A stretch of DNA of 64,000 nucleotides, from positions 150,179-214,178 of the forward strand of contig NZ_CH672387.1 in assembly GCF_000153465.1 (NCBI RefSeq), given 5' to 3'. The stretch is from Aurantimonas manganoxydans SI85-9A1 (GTDB lineage Bacteria; Pseudomonadota; Alphaproteobacteria; Rhizobiales; Rhizobiaceae). The notes under the pieces are model-generated. The model worked only from the letters and a program-made list of their open reading frames with translations, made no database searches and was not told the origin of the DNA. Position numbers and translations under genes: made by a program. Shown piece after piece: positions 38,935 to 47,813 of this stretch (position 1 is the stretch's first letter; every line of letters begins with the position of its first letter).

Positions 38935-39645
38935 ATGAACGAAGCGACACGGCAGAAACTGATGGGCGTCTCGGTGGCGACGCTCGCCACGGCGCTCTAC
39001 AAGCGCGGCCTGCGCAGCCAGGTGATCCAGGAGGTGCATCCTGTAGCGCCGAAGGGCCGCAACATGGTCGGCCCGGCCTTCACCCTGCGCTACATGCCGG
39101 CCCGCGAGGACCGCAACCAGCTCGCCGAGTTCCGCAAGCCCGACCATCCGCAGCGTGCCGCGATCGAGGCCTGCCCGTCCGGCCACGTCATGGTCATCGA
39201 CAGCCGCAAGGACCCGCGGGCGGCCAGCGCCGGGGATATCCTGATCACCCGGCTGATGGTGCGCGGTGCCGCCGGCATCGTGACCGACGGCGGCTTTCGC
39301 GACGCGGCGACGATCGGCGGCCTCGACATGCCAGCCTATCACACGCGCCCGTCGAGCCCGACCAACCTGACGCTGCACGAGGCGATCGAGATCAACGGCC
39401 CGATCGGCTGCGGCGACTCGCCGGTGTTTCCCGGCGACGTCATTGTCGGCGACGACGACTGCGTGATCGTCATTCCGGCGGATATCGCCGACGAGGTCGC
39501 TGACGAGGCGGTGGAAATGACCGCTTACGAGGATTTCGTCATCGAGCGGGTGCGCGAGGGCGAGACGATCATCGGCCTCTATCCCTGCACCAAGGACGAG
39601 CACCAGGTTCGCTTCAAGGAATGGCGGGCGCAGAACGGCCGCTGA
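38935..39645 (+). CDS. RraA-like (HMG aldolase-type) protein
   Basis: This 236-residue protein has the RraA/HMG-CHA aldolase fold, with VGPAFTLRYMP, the GGFRD metal/substrate motif at 119-123 (Arg122, Asp123) and HTRPSSPT. Despite the RraA name, members in catabolic operons are usually class II pyruvate aldolases or decarboxylases acting on 4-hydroxy-2-keto acids. As third gene behind the dehydratase and DapA-like genes it may split a downstream keto acid. Its substrate is not known. Confidence 0.86.
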   Translation: MNEATRQKLMGVSVATLATALYKRGLRSQVIQEVHPVAPKGRNMVGPAFTLRYMPAREDRNQLAEFRKPDHPQRAAIEACPSGHVMVIDSRKDPRAASAGDILITRLMVRGAAGIVTDGGFRDAATIGGLDMPAYHTRPSSPTNLTLHEAIEINGPIGCGDSPVFPGDVIVGDDDCVIVIPADIADEVADEAVEMTAYEDFVIERVREGETIIGLYPCTKDEHQVRFKEWRAQNGR

Positions 39646-39675
39646 TCGCGCGGCCGCCCAGCCGCCTGGTCCTCT

Positions 39676-41157
39676 CTAGCCGAGGCTTCTGACGTCCGCG
39701 CCGTCGCGCGGCGAGGTGAGCTGGCAGCCGGGATTCATCAGATCCGCCGGGTCGAGCAGCTGCTTCAGCCCGCGCAGCAGGGTCTCGTGAACCGGCGAGC
39801 GCCGCGCTTCGAAGTCTCCGCGCTTCAGGCGCCCGATGCCATGTTCGGCGCTGATGCCGCCGCCATGGCGGTCCACCACGGCGTTGAGGATGGTCTTCGC
39901 CTCGTAGAGCATCGCGTCGCGCGCCGCCCGCTCGAGGCCGCGCGGCGGAATGACGTTCAGATGGATGTTGCCGTCGCCGACATGGCCATAGGCGACGGGC
40001 AGGCAGTCCGGCAGCCTGCGGCCGAGCTCTTCGATGGATTCTGTAATGAAGCCGGCGACCTGCGATGGCGAGACCGACAGGTCGGTGCGCAGATGCGGGC
40101 CACGCAGCGCCTGTCCCTCGATCATCCCCTCGCGGATCTGCCACAGGCCGGCGGCCTGGCGCTCGGAGGCGGCGAGCACGCCGTCGATCACCAGATCGCG
40201 GGTCATGGCGGTTTCGAGGAAGGCCTCGACCATGGCGCGCAGGTCGATCGGTCCGGTGGCGGCGACATCGATCAGCGCATAGGCCGGCGCGTCGGCGATC
40301 TGCGGTGGCACGAAGTCGGCGTCGGCCTCCTTCGCGAAGGTCAGGCCCTCGGGCGGCACCAGTTCGAAGGCTGACAGCAGGTCGCAGCATTCGCGCCGGG
40401 CCAGCGCATAGAGCGCCATGACGTCGTCGAGGGAGCGCAGCGCCAGAAAGGCGGTCTCGCCGCGTGTCGGCTTCGGCACGAGGCGCAGCGCCGCGCCGGT
40501 GATGATGCCGAGCGAGCCCTCGGCGCCGATGAAGAGCTGCTTCAGGTCGACGCCGCTGTTGTTCTTGCGAAGGGTGGAGAGGCCGTTCCAGATGGTGCCG
40601 TCGGGCAGCACCACCTCCAGGCCGAGGATCATCTCGCGGGTCATGCCGTAGCGCAGGACATTGATGCCACCGGCATTGGTGGCGATGTTGCCGCCGATCT
40701 GGCAGGAGCCCTCGGCGGCCAGCGACAGCGGGAAGAGCAGATCCTGTTCGGCCAGCGCCGCGTTGATCGCGGCAAGGATGCAGCCGGCATCGACCACGGC
40801 GGAGAAATCGTCGGCGGCAATGGTGCGGATGCGGTTCATGCGCTCCAGCGTCAGGACGACATGACCGGCAGCATCGGTCGGCAGGCCGCCCAGCACCAGC
40901 CCCGTATTGCCGCCCTGGGGCACGACGGCCAGACCGGCCGCCGCGCAGGCACGCACCAGCCGCGAGACTTCCTCGGTATCGGCGGGGCGCAGCACGGCCA
41001 GGGCGCTGCCCTCCACGTCGCCATGCCAGTCGCGGCAATAGCGCTGCATGTCGGCCGGGTCCGACAGCACCGTCTTCGGCCCGAATTCGGCGACGAGCCC
41101 GGCGAGAATGGCGTCCGGGGCGGGCTTCGCATGCATTTTATTGGTGGATGCGGTCAT
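39676..41157 (-). CDS. FAD-linked oxidase, GlcD/D-2-hydroxyacid dehydrogenase type
   Basis: The 493-residue protein has an N-terminal PCMH-type FAD domain (VVPQGGNTGLVLGGLPTD near 75-92, and QIGGNIATNAGGINVLRYG) and a C-terminal FAD-oxidase domain with YGHVGDGNIHLNV, the metal-binding motif of D-lactate, glycolate and D-2-hydroxyglutarate dehydrogenases. It oxidises a 2-hydroxy acid with an electron acceptor other than NAD. It is the last gene behind a crotonase and a CoA-transferase, 29 bases downstream, and converges on the RraA-like gene. Confidence 0.92.
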   Translation of the reverse strand: MTASTNKMHAKPAPDAILAGLVAEFGPKTVLSDPADMQRYCRDWHGDVEGSALAVLRPADTEEVSRLVRACAAAGLAVVPQGGNTGLVLGGLPTDAAGHVVLTLERMNRIRTIAADDFSAVVDAGCILAAINAALAEQDLLFPLSLAAEGSCQIGGNIATNAGGINVLRYGMTREMILGLEVVLPDGTIWNGLSTLRKNNSGVDLKQLFIGAEGSLGIITGAALRLVPKPTRGETAFLALRSLDDVMALYALARRECCDLLSAFELVPPEGLTFAKEADADFVPPQIADAPAYALIDVAATGPIDLRAMVEAFLETAMTRDLVIDGVLAASERQAAGLWQIREGMIEGQALRGPHLRTDLSVSPSQVAGFITESIEELGRRLPDCLPVAYGHVGDGNIHLNVIPPRGLERAARDAMLYEAKTILNAVVDRHGGGISAEHGIGRLKRGDFEARRSPVHETLLRGLKQLLDPADLMNPGCQLTSPRDGADVRSLG

Positions 41158-41186
41158 GGATGGTCCTCGCTGGTCCCGGCCGATGC

Positions 41187-41975
41187 CTAGCGGCCTTCCC
41201 AGGCCGGCGGTTTGCCGCTGAGGAAGCCGGCGACCCCGGCCTTGAAGTCACGGCTGCCGTAGCATGACGCGATGAGATCGTCGCCGTCGGCGCCCGGATC
41301 GTCGGCAAGGCGCGCAATGGCCGCCTTGCTGACCCGCAATGTCACCGGCGCGTTGGCGAGGATGGTGTCGCAGATGCGGGTGACGGCGTCGTCGAGGGCG
41401 TCCTTCTCGACGATCTCGGCGAGGAAGCCGCAGGCGCGCGCTTCGTCGGCATCGAGGATCTCGCCCAGGAGCAGCATGCGCTTGGCCCGGGCGGCGCCGA
41501 AGCCGGCGACCAGCCGGGCATAGTTCGCCATGGACAGGCAATTGCCGACGGTCCTGGCGATCGGCACGCCGAAGCGCGATCCGACGGTGGCGATGCGCAG
41601 GTCGCAGACGGCGGCGAGGTTCAGCCCGCCGCCGACGGTCCAGCCGTCGATCGCCGCGATGGTCGGAACGGGAATGCGGGCCAGCGCCAGCGTGTGCTCC
41701 TCCATCTCGCGCTCATAGGCGATGCCGTCCTCGCCGGTCTCGAAGCCGGAGAAGATCCGCACGTCCGAGCCGGCGACGAAGGTCTTGCCTCCGGCACCGC
41801 GCAGGACCACGGCCCGAAGCGTGGCATCGGCCTGCAGTTCGTCGCAGATGGCGTGGAGTTGGCCGTACATCTGCCGCGTCATGGCGTTGCGGGCGGCCGG
41901 GCGGTCGAAGGTGACATGGGCGACCGCACCACGCCGCGCCAGCGTCACGGCGCCGTCAGCGTCGTTGGCGCTCAT
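41187..41975 (-). CDS. Enoyl-CoA hydratase/isomerase family protein
   Basis: The 262-residue crotonase-fold protein shows the oxyanion-hole segments RNAMTRQMYGQL and AIDGWTVGGGLNLAAVCDLRIA. The two acidic catalytic positions of standard hydratases are not clear, so hydration, isomerisation or hydrolysis of an acyl-CoA are all possible. It starts in a 4-base overlap with the CoA-transferase gene, implying that both act on the same CoA ester. Confidence 0.9.
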   Translation of the reverse strand: MSANDADGAVTLARRGAVAHVTFDRPAARNAMTRQMYGQLHAICDELQADATLRAVVLRGAGGKTFVAGSDVRIFSGFETGEDGIAYEREMEEHTLALARIPVPTIAAIDGWTVGGGLNLAAVCDLRIATVGSRFGVPIARTVGNCLSMANYARLVAGFGAARAKRMLLLGEILDADEARACGFLAEIVEKDALDDAVTRICDTILANAPVTLRVSKAAIARLADDPGADGDDLIASCYGSRDFKAGVAGFLSGKPPAWEGR

Positions 41976-43213
41976 TGCGAGAAGGCTCCGCCGCCGGCCA
42001 GTTCGTCGTAGCGGTCCGACAGGCCGAGTTCGTCGACGAGGTCACGGGTGTGCTGGCCTAGCAGCGGCGGCGGATAGCGCACCTCCTGCGGCGTGCCGGA
42101 CAGCTTGACCGGGAAGCCGAGCGTGTTGATCTCGCCTTCCACCGGATGCTGGACCTTCATCACCATGTTGCGCGCCGCGACATGGTCGCTCGCCATGACC
42201 TGGGCATAGTCGTTGATCGGCCCGGCCGGCACGCCGGCTGCGATGAAGGCGTCGACCCAGTGATCGACGGTCTCGGCCTGGAAGACGGCATTCAGCTCGG
42301 CGACGAGCGCCGGCAGGTTCTGCAGCCGATCGCGATTGTCGCGGAAGCGCGGGTCTTCCGTCAGGTCCATGCGGTCGATGACCTGGCAGAATGTCAGCCA
42401 GATCTTCTGGTTGGCGGCGCCGACGACGAAATGGCCGTCGGCTGCAGCGAAGGCCTGGTAGGGCGCGCTCATGCGGTTGGCGGTGCCCAGCGGCTGCGGC
42501 GAGCGGCCGGTGGCCCACAATTCGGTGCTTTCCCAGACCGACAGGCCGAGTGCGGCCTCGAAGAGCGAGGCATCGACATACTGCCCGCGGCCGGTGGCCT
42601 CGCGACCGAAAATGGCGCTCAAGATGCCGTAGACGGCGAGGAGGCCGGCGCCCAGATCGCCGATCGGCACGCCCGACTTGATCGGTTCGCCGCCGGGAAT
42701 GCCCATGGCGCTGATGACACCGGACATCGCCTGGGCGATCAGGTCGAAGCCCGGGCGCTGCGACCAGGGTCCGGTCTGGCCGAAGCCGGAAATGCTGGCA
42801 TAGACGAGGCGAGGATTGCGCTTCGCCAGGGTTTCGTAGTCGATGCCCAGCCGCCTGGCGACGCCGGGCCGGCTGTTCTCGACGACGATGTCGGCGGTCT
42901 CGACCAGCGCGTAGAAGAGTTCGCGCCCGGCCTCGGTCTTCAGGTTGATCGTGACGCTGCGCTTGTTGCGGTTCAGCGCCAGGAAGCCGGGGCTGTCCTC
43001 GCCCTTCATGCGGAAGCCCATGGAGCGGCGGGTCTGGTCACCGCCTGCCGGTGGCTCGACCTTGATGACGTCGGCGCCCATGTCGCCGAGTAGCATGCAG
43101 CCGAACGGTCCGGCCATCACCTGGCTGAGATCGAGAACCCGCAGTCCTGCCAGCGGCAGGGGCCGCGGGGCCTCCTGCGTCGCAGCGCGGTCGTCCAGTG
43201 CCGGATTGTCCAT
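41972..43213 (-). CDS. CaiB/BaiF family CoA-transferase
   Basis: This 413-residue class III CoA-transferase shows LPLAGLRVLDLSQVMAGPFG, the RSVTINLKTEAGRELF segment and the catalytic Asp in PIGDLGAGLLAVYG. It moves CoA between a donor ester and a carboxylic acid. The ATG at 43213 has an AGGGGGAAA site upstream; earlier in-frame starts run through the operator region. It is the first gene of CoA-transferase, crotonase, FAD oxidase, divergent from a GntR regulator. Confidence 0.93.
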   Translation of the reverse strand: MDNPALDDRAATQEAPRPLPLAGLRVLDLSQVMAGPFGCMLLGDMGADVIKVEPPAGGDQTRRSMGFRMKGEDSPGFLALNRNKRSVTINLKTEAGRELFYALVETADIVVENSRPGVARRLGIDYETLAKRNPRLVYASISGFGQTGPWSQRPGFDLIAQAMSGVISAMGIPGGEPIKSGVPIGDLGAGLLAVYGILSAIFGREATGRGQYVDASLFEAALGLSVWESTELWATGRSPQPLGTANRMSAPYQAFAAADGHFVVGAANQKIWLTFCQVIDRMDLTEDPRFRDNRDRLQNLPALVAELNAVFQAETVDHWVDAFIAAGVPAGPINDYAQVMASDHVAARNMVMKVQHPVEGEINTLGFPVKLSGTPQEVRYPPPLLGQHTRDLVDELGLSDRYDELAGGGAFSQ

Positions 43214-43278
43214 GCTTTCCCCCTGATGCCGGGCGGCCATGCCTGTCGTCAGGCCGCCGCCGTCGCTCCCACCGCATC

Positions 43279-43289
43279 TGGTATGCAAT
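43279..43289. promoter_or_regulatory. Candidate GntR operator, copy 1
   Basis: TGGTATGCAAT, close to the TTGGTATRCCAA form used by several FadR-type GntR regulators such as UxuR and ExuR. It lies 65 bases upstream of the CoA-transferase start. Related copies are at 43362 and 47731. Confidence 0.55.
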
Positions 43290-43361
43290 ATTGCGCAACG
43301 GGAGGTCAACGGGCTTTATCGCCGGCAGGTGATGCACGAAACCTCGATGCGACGGCTATTA

Positions 43362-43373
43362 TTGGCATACAAT
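43362..43373. promoter_or_regulatory. Candidate GntR operator, copy 2
   Basis: TTGGCATACAAT is the same motif with one exchange relative to copy 1. Two copies 83 bases apart in a divergent gap suggest cooperative binding. Confidence 0.55.
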
Positions 43374-43633
43374 GGAGTTGGTGCGACGGCGATCGGGCGT
43401 GGTATGGCGTGTCTCGGATGCTCGTGCCCCTCGAAAGATCGCATCTGGACCGTCTTTGCGTGCCATGCGGTCTGCCACTTTGGTGTGGAGCGCCGCCTGC
43501 GGCGACGTGAACGCCGCGAACCGTGCTATGCTGGGTGGCAAATGCACGGGCCCGACCCCGGCAAACGGGCATTCACGGATGGGGCCGAACCGCGGGAACG
43601 CGGCGCAGGCGGACAAACGGCAACAGAGCGACG

Positions 43634-44344
43634 ATGACCAAAACGCAATCCGCGGTGGTAACCGCGTTTCCCCGCCGGGTCGATGCGACCCCGTCGCAGG
43701 ATCTGAAACCGGCCCTCGTCGCCAATCGCATTCGCGAAATGATCCTGGAAAGCCAGCTTCTGCCGGGCGAGCCGGTGCGCGAGCGGGCCCTGTCGGAAAT
43801 CCTGCAGGTGTCGCGCACGCCGCTGCGCGAGGCGCTGAAGATCCTCGCCTCGGAAGGGCTGGTGAAGCTGCATCCGCGACGCGGGGCCACCGTGGCGGTG
43901 CTCGGGGCCAACGACGTCCGCCATCTCCTGGAATTTCTCGGCGGGCTCGAGGCCTTTGCCGGCAAGCTGGCATGCCGCAATGCGACGCCGGAGGAATTGC
44001 GGGAGCTGCGGGCGCTGCATCACGAGATGCTGGCGTCCTATCTGCGCGGCGATCGCATCGGCTATTTCGACCGCAATCAGCAGATCCACCAGGCGCTGGT
44101 GCGCTGCGCCATGAACCCGGTGCTGGCCGAGCACCACAGGGTGGTGAACGCCCAGCTCTATCGCATCCGCTACGAGTGCAATCTGAAGACCAACCGCTGG
44201 GAGGCGGCGATCAAGGAGCACGAGGCGATCCTCGACGCGCTGGAAGCGCGCGACGAGGCGGCGATCGAAAAACTCCTGGAAACCCACGTCCTGAAGGCCT
44301 TCGACCTGATGCAGGCGGCCGGCGACTTCGCCAAGGCGAAATAG
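43634..44344 (+). CDS. GntR family transcriptional regulator, FadR/FCD type
   Basis: The 236-residue protein has a winged helix (about residues 25-90, ERALSEILQVSRTPLREALKILASEGLV) and an FCD domain with DRNQQIHQALVRCAMN. The ATG at 43634 gives a normal N-terminus. It is divergent from the CoA-transferase operon and, through the repeated operator motif, may also control the HIBADH/amidohydrolase/FAH and TRAP operons further on. The inducer is probably a transported acid or its CoA ester. Confidence 0.92.
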   Translation: MTKTQSAVVTAFPRRVDATPSQDLKPALVANRIREMILESQLLPGEPVRERALSEILQVSRTPLREALKILASEGLVKLHPRRGATVAVLGANDVRHLLEFLGGLEAFAGKLACRNATPEELRELRALHHEMLASYLRGDRIGYFDRNQQIHQALVRCAMNPVLAEHHRVVNAQLYRIRYECNLKTNRWEAAIKEHEAILDALEARDEAAIEKLLETHVLKAFDLMQAAGDFAKAK

Positions 44345-44438
44345 CCGGGCCGCAGGGGCAGGGTCGATCAGGGCCAGCCTGCTGGAGCCGGACACCGAGC
44401 CGGCCGGAGTGTCGCCCCGGACCGGCGGGTGAGTCTGG

Positions 44439-45608
44439 TCAGGCGCGCGCGGCACCGATGAGGCCGCGGGCGGCCAGATTGCGCATCAGCTCCGTGATGC
44501 CGAAGGTCCACTCGGGCGCCTTGTCGGTATGGGTGACCGTGTTGACCAGCCGGCCGAGGCGCGGGCTGGCGATCTCGACCGTGTCGCCCAGCTTGTGGGT
44601 GAAGCCCTGGCCGGCCACGTCGCGGTCCTCGACCGGGGCGAAGAGCGTGCCGAGGAACAGCATGAAGCCGTCGGGATACTGGTGGTGGCGGCTGCAGGTC
44701 TGGGCGACGAGATCCAGCGGATCGCGGCTGATCTCGCGCATCGAGCTGCGCCCTTCCAGAACGTAGCCGTCGGTGCCGGTGACCGTCAGGTCGAGCTCGG
44801 CGGCGCGCACGTCGTCCATGGTGAAGCGATCGTCGAACAGCCGGATCAAGGGGCCGATAGACGAGGAGGCGTTGTTGTCCTTGGCCTTGCCGAGGAGCAG
44901 CGCGCTGCGGCCTTCCACGTCGCGCAGATTGACGTCGTTGCCCAGCGTCGCTCCGACGACCTCGCCGCGCGAATTGGCGGCCAGCACGACTTCCGGCTCC
45001 GGGTTGTTCCAGGCCGAGGAGGGCAGGATGCCGATCTCGGCGGCATGGCCGACCGAGGACAGGACCGGCGCCTTGGTGAAGACCTCGGCATCCGGGCCGA
45101 TGCCGACTTCCAGATATTGCGACCAGTAGCCGCCCTTCTGCAGGACTTCCTTGGCGTGGCTCGCCTCGGGTGACCCGGCCTTGATGTCGGAGAGAGCGCC
45201 GCCGATGACCGCGGCGATCTCTTCGCGGATCGCCTTGGCGCGGGCGAAATCACCCTTGGCGCGTTCCTCGATGACCCTCTCCACCATGGAGCGGGCGAAG
45301 GTGACGCCGCAGGCCTTCACTGCCTGCAGATCGCAGGGCGCGAGCAGATGCGGCTTAGTCGAATCCGACGGCGAGGCCGACAGGATCTCTTCGGCCGACC
45401 AGCTCTTGCCGCCCGTGGCGCTTGCAAGGCGGGCGACCGGATCGTTGGTCTCGAGAAGCTCGGACATGGTCGCGGCGATCGCCGAGACATCGACGAAGCG
45501 GTCGCCCTTCAGGACGACGACGGTCGGGCCGGAGACTTCGGGATCGTGGATGCGGCCGACGAGAACGGCGTCGCCATGGTCGGCGGGAAGATAGTCGGAC
45601 AGTGTCAT
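44439..45608 (-). CDS. FAH family protein, XylX-like 2-keto-3-deoxy sugar-acid dehydratase
   Basis: The 389-residue protein is a long-form FAH-family enzyme with the E-x-E pair in NNPEPEVVLAANS, an Asp in GNDVNLRD and the phrase LLAPCDLQAVKACGVTF. Its size and style match Caulobacter XylX and related 2-keto-3-deoxy-pentonate dehydratases, which yield alpha-ketoglutarate semialdehyde. The ATG at 45608 starts MTLSDYLPAD after a long non-conserved open stretch. It lies behind the lactonase-type amidohydrolase gene. The assignment to XylX is by family resemblance only. Confidence 0.84.
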   Translation of the reverse strand: MTLSDYLPADHGDAVLVGRIHDPEVSGPTVVVLKGDRFVDVSAIAATMSELLETNDPVARLASATGGKSWSAEEILSASPSDSTKPHLLAPCDLQAVKACGVTFARSMVERVIEERAKGDFARAKAIREEIAAVIGGALSDIKAGSPEASHAKEVLQKGGYWSQYLEVGIGPDAEVFTKAPVLSSVGHAAEIGILPSSAWNNPEPEVVLAANSRGEVVGATLGNDVNLRDVEGRSALLLGKAKDNNASSSIGPLIRLFDDRFTMDDVRAAELDLTVTGTDGYVLEGRSSMREISRDPLDLVAQTCSRHHQYPDGFMLFLGTLFAPVEDRDVAGQGFTHKLGDTVEIASPRLGRLVNTVTHTDKAPEWTFGITELMRNLAARGLIGAARA

Positions 45609-45750
45609 GGCGGGCTTCCTGTTGGCGGCGGGGCCGGCGCGAATGCGCGTCGGCGATGGCCGGTAGGGATCACATCGGGCGTGGCCTGCGCAACCCTTTC
45701 GGGCGGTGTTTGCGAGGCTTTGGCGACGCGGTACGTCGCCGGGCTTGTGG

Positions 45751-46668
45751 TCAGGCGAAGCGGTAGAGCCGCCGGGCGTTGTCGGCGAACAGGGCGGCGC
45801 GCTCGTCGCGGGAGAAATCCGCCGTGATCTGCGAGAAGCCCCCGAAGATCGTGCGGTAGGAGGCGACGAGGCTGTCGACCGGGAAGTTGCTGGCGAACAT
45901 GCAGCGCGCAACGCCGAAGGTCTCGATGGTCGTCAGCACGATCTCGCGGTTGCTCTCGACGGTCCAAGGCGCGCCGGGCACGCCGAGGCCGGAAATCTTC
46001 ACGGCGGCATTCGGCACTTCGGCGACGCGTCTCATCGCCGCCGCCCAGGCATCCAGGCCTTCGCGGCTGCGGTTGGAGGGCAGGCCTGTGTGGTTGAGGA
46101 TGATCTGCGTATGCGGGAAGGCGGCCGCCAGATCGGCGGCTTCCGCCAGATGCCACCAGGGCGTCTGCAGGTCGAAGGACAGGCCGTGCGGTTCCAGCAG
46201 CGCGAAGCCGCTCCGCCAGTTCATGTCGCCCATCGATCCGGGCGCATCGCGCACCACCGCATCCGGCGTGCTGGAGGCCTTCGGCTTGTGGCGGATGCCG
46301 CGCACGCGGGGATACGCGCTCTGGCGCGCCAGAACGTCGCCGACGTCATCGGCATCGAGCCAGGCCTGGCAGACCACGGCATCGGGAAAGCCGTTCGCCT
46401 CTGCGACGCCGTGGATCCAGGCGGTCTCGCCGACCGGGTCGCCCGGGTCCCATTCGGTCTCGATATAGACGCTGCCGGCAATCGTCAGCCCGGCGGTATC
46501 GCGCCGATAATCATCGGGCATGTAATCGCGCCGGATGGCGCTGTAGTCGCCATAGCGAAACGGGATCGGCGGCGCATCGCACAGCCAGGGCAGGTAGTTC
46601 TCGCTGATCTTCCACAGATGATGGTGGGCATCGACGATGGCGAGGTCGTCGAGAAGGGGCGCGTCCAT
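45751..46668 (-). CDS. TIM-barrel amidohydrolase, lactonase-type
   Basis: The 305-residue protein belongs to the amidohydrolase 2 family. Metal-site features are DAHHHLW at residues 13-19, ILNHTGLP near 194-201 and FASNFPVDS near the C-terminus with the terminal Asp. Relatives such as L-fuconolactonase hydrolyse sugar lactones. The ATG at 46668 has a GGGAGA site. It sits between a hydroxyacid dehydrogenase and an XylX-like enzyme, so lactone opening before dehydration is a reasonable role, not proven. Confidence 0.88.
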   Translation of the reverse strand: MDAPLLDDLAIVDAHHHLWKISENYLPWLCDAPPIPFRYGDYSAIRRDYMPDDYRRDTAGLTIAGSVYIETEWDPGDPVGETAWIHGVAEANGFPDAVVCQAWLDADDVGDVLARQSAYPRVRGIRHKPKASSTPDAVVRDAPGSMGDMNWRSGFALLEPHGLSFDLQTPWWHLAEAADLAAAFPHTQIILNHTGLPSNRSREGLDAWAAAMRRVAEVPNAAVKISGLGVPGAPWTVESNREIVLTTIETFGVARCMFASNFPVDSLVASYRTIFGGFSQITADFSRDERAALFADNARRLYRFA

Positions 46669-46759
46669 GGCGGTCTCCCGTGAGGCTGGCGAAGGGCATG
46701 GCCGCCGGCGATCGAAGGTCCGGATCGAACCCCCGATGCGCCGTCGGCGTCGCGAGGCG

Positions 46760-47638
46760 TCAGGCCTTGCGACCGACCTCGGGAAGGAGCTTCACCACGG
46801 CCGCGCCGTCAAGCTCGCCATCGCCCTGCGCGACCAGCATGCGGAACATGGTCATGGCCTGGGCGCTCATCGGCAAGGCGAGATGCTGGGCCTTGGTGGC
46901 CGAATGCAGCATCTCGAAATCCTTCAGGATCTGGCGGGCATAGCCGCGCGGCGCGAAATCTTCCTCGACCATGCGCGGATAGATCGCCTGCAGGACGGCC
47001 GAATTGCCAAGGCCCGGCTCCAGCGCGTGCGGGATCTTGGCGGCGTCCACGCCATAGGCCTGCGCCAGCCGCAGCGCTTCGGCGGCGACGCAGTAATTGG
47101 TCAGGCACAGGACCTGGTTGACCAGCTTGGTCGCCTGGCCGGTGCCGATGGCACCCATATGGGTCGCGCGGCCAAGCTGCTCGAGCATGGGTCGGGCCGC
47201 TTCCGCCGCCTGCTCGGAGCCGCCGAACATGATCGCCAGCGTGCCGGTCTCGGCAGCGCCCGGACCGCCGGAGACCGGGGCGTCAACGAACCGGCCGCCG
47301 ACCGCTTCGATCGCCGCGGCGACCTGATGTGTCACCGCCATCTCGGTGGTCGAGAAGTCGACGACCGTGCGGCCCGACAGCTTGCGCGAGGCGACGAGGC
47401 CGTCCGCGCCGGTGACGACGGACGCCACCGCGTCGCTGGTGGTCAGGCACAGCGCGATGATGTCGGCCTCGGCGCACAGAGCGGCCAGCGAACCGGCCGG
47501 CTCGACGCCCCAGGCGGCGGCGGCCGAAACCTTCTCCGCCTCGCGGTCGTGGCCGATCACCCGATAGTCCAGTTCGCGCAGCCGCTTGGTGAAGCCGCTG
47601 CCCATCAGGCCCAGACCGATGAATCCGATCGTCGTCAT
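46760..47638 (-). CDS. NAD(P)-dependent 3-hydroxyisobutyrate/tartronate semialdehyde reductase family protein
   Basis: The 292-residue beta-hydroxyacid dehydrogenase has GLGLMGSGFTKRL, the canonical DAPVSGGPGAAETG substrate loop and the catalytic lysine in GTGQATKLVNQ. It is a second, more typical copy of the family compared with the one at 6495. A GGGGAGG site precedes the ATG. It heads a minus-strand unit with the amidohydrolase and XylX-like genes, divergent from the second TRAP operon. Confidence 0.92.
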   Translation of the reverse strand: MTTIGFIGLGLMGSGFTKRLRELDYRVIGHDREAEKVSAAAAWGVEPAGSLAALCAEADIIALCLTTSDAVASVVTGADGLVASRKLSGRTVVDFSTTEMAVTHQVAAAIEAVGGRFVDAPVSGGPGAAETGTLAIMFGGSEQAAEAARPMLEQLGRATHMGAIGTGQATKLVNQVLCLTNYCVAAEALRLAQAYGVDAAKIPHALEPGLGNSAVLQAIYPRMVEEDFAPRGYARQILKDFEMLHSATKAQHLALPMSAQAMTMFRMLVAQGDGELDGAAVVKLLPEVGRKA

Positions 47639-47730
47639 GTTCCGTCCTCCCCATGTGCGCCCGCCTTGCCAGCGCGACGCGAAAACCTGCCGGCCCGAAC
47701 GTCCTCCGCTCCGGGCTAGGCAAATCTAAT

Positions 47731-47742
47731 TTGGTATGCCAG
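47731..47742. promoter_or_regulatory. Candidate GntR operator, copy 3
   Basis: TTGGTATGCCAG lies between the divergent dehydrogenase gene (start 47638) and dctP gene (start 47814) and matches the motif at 43279 and 43362. It contains the near-palindrome TGGTATGCCA. Confidence 0.55.
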
Positions 47743-47813
47743 AATTCTCTAGTCCGTTGGAGGAGCCTTTGGCAAACGGACGGGGGACAATCGTCAATTC
47801 GGGAGGAAACGAC

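Larger units (their letters stand above)
43214..43633. other. Divergent promoter region of the CoA-transferase operon and GntR gene
   Basis: No gene is visible in these 420 bases between the CoA-transferase start (43213, minus strand) and the GntR start (43634, plus strand). It holds two copies of an operator-like motif (43279-43289 and 43362-43373) and a perfect GCAAT/ATTGC palindrome overlapping the first. The right half is GC-rich with no clear signal. Confidence 0.6.

Noticed and set aside
36090-38990. Open antisense frame of 966 codons opposite the dehydratase and DapA-like genes
   Set aside because: Same composition effect; it spans two unrelated plus-strand genes and has no family features.
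38935-39645. RNase E inhibitor RraA
   Set aside because: The GGFRD site and the sugar-acid operon setting fit an aldolase-type member better than an RNase regulator.
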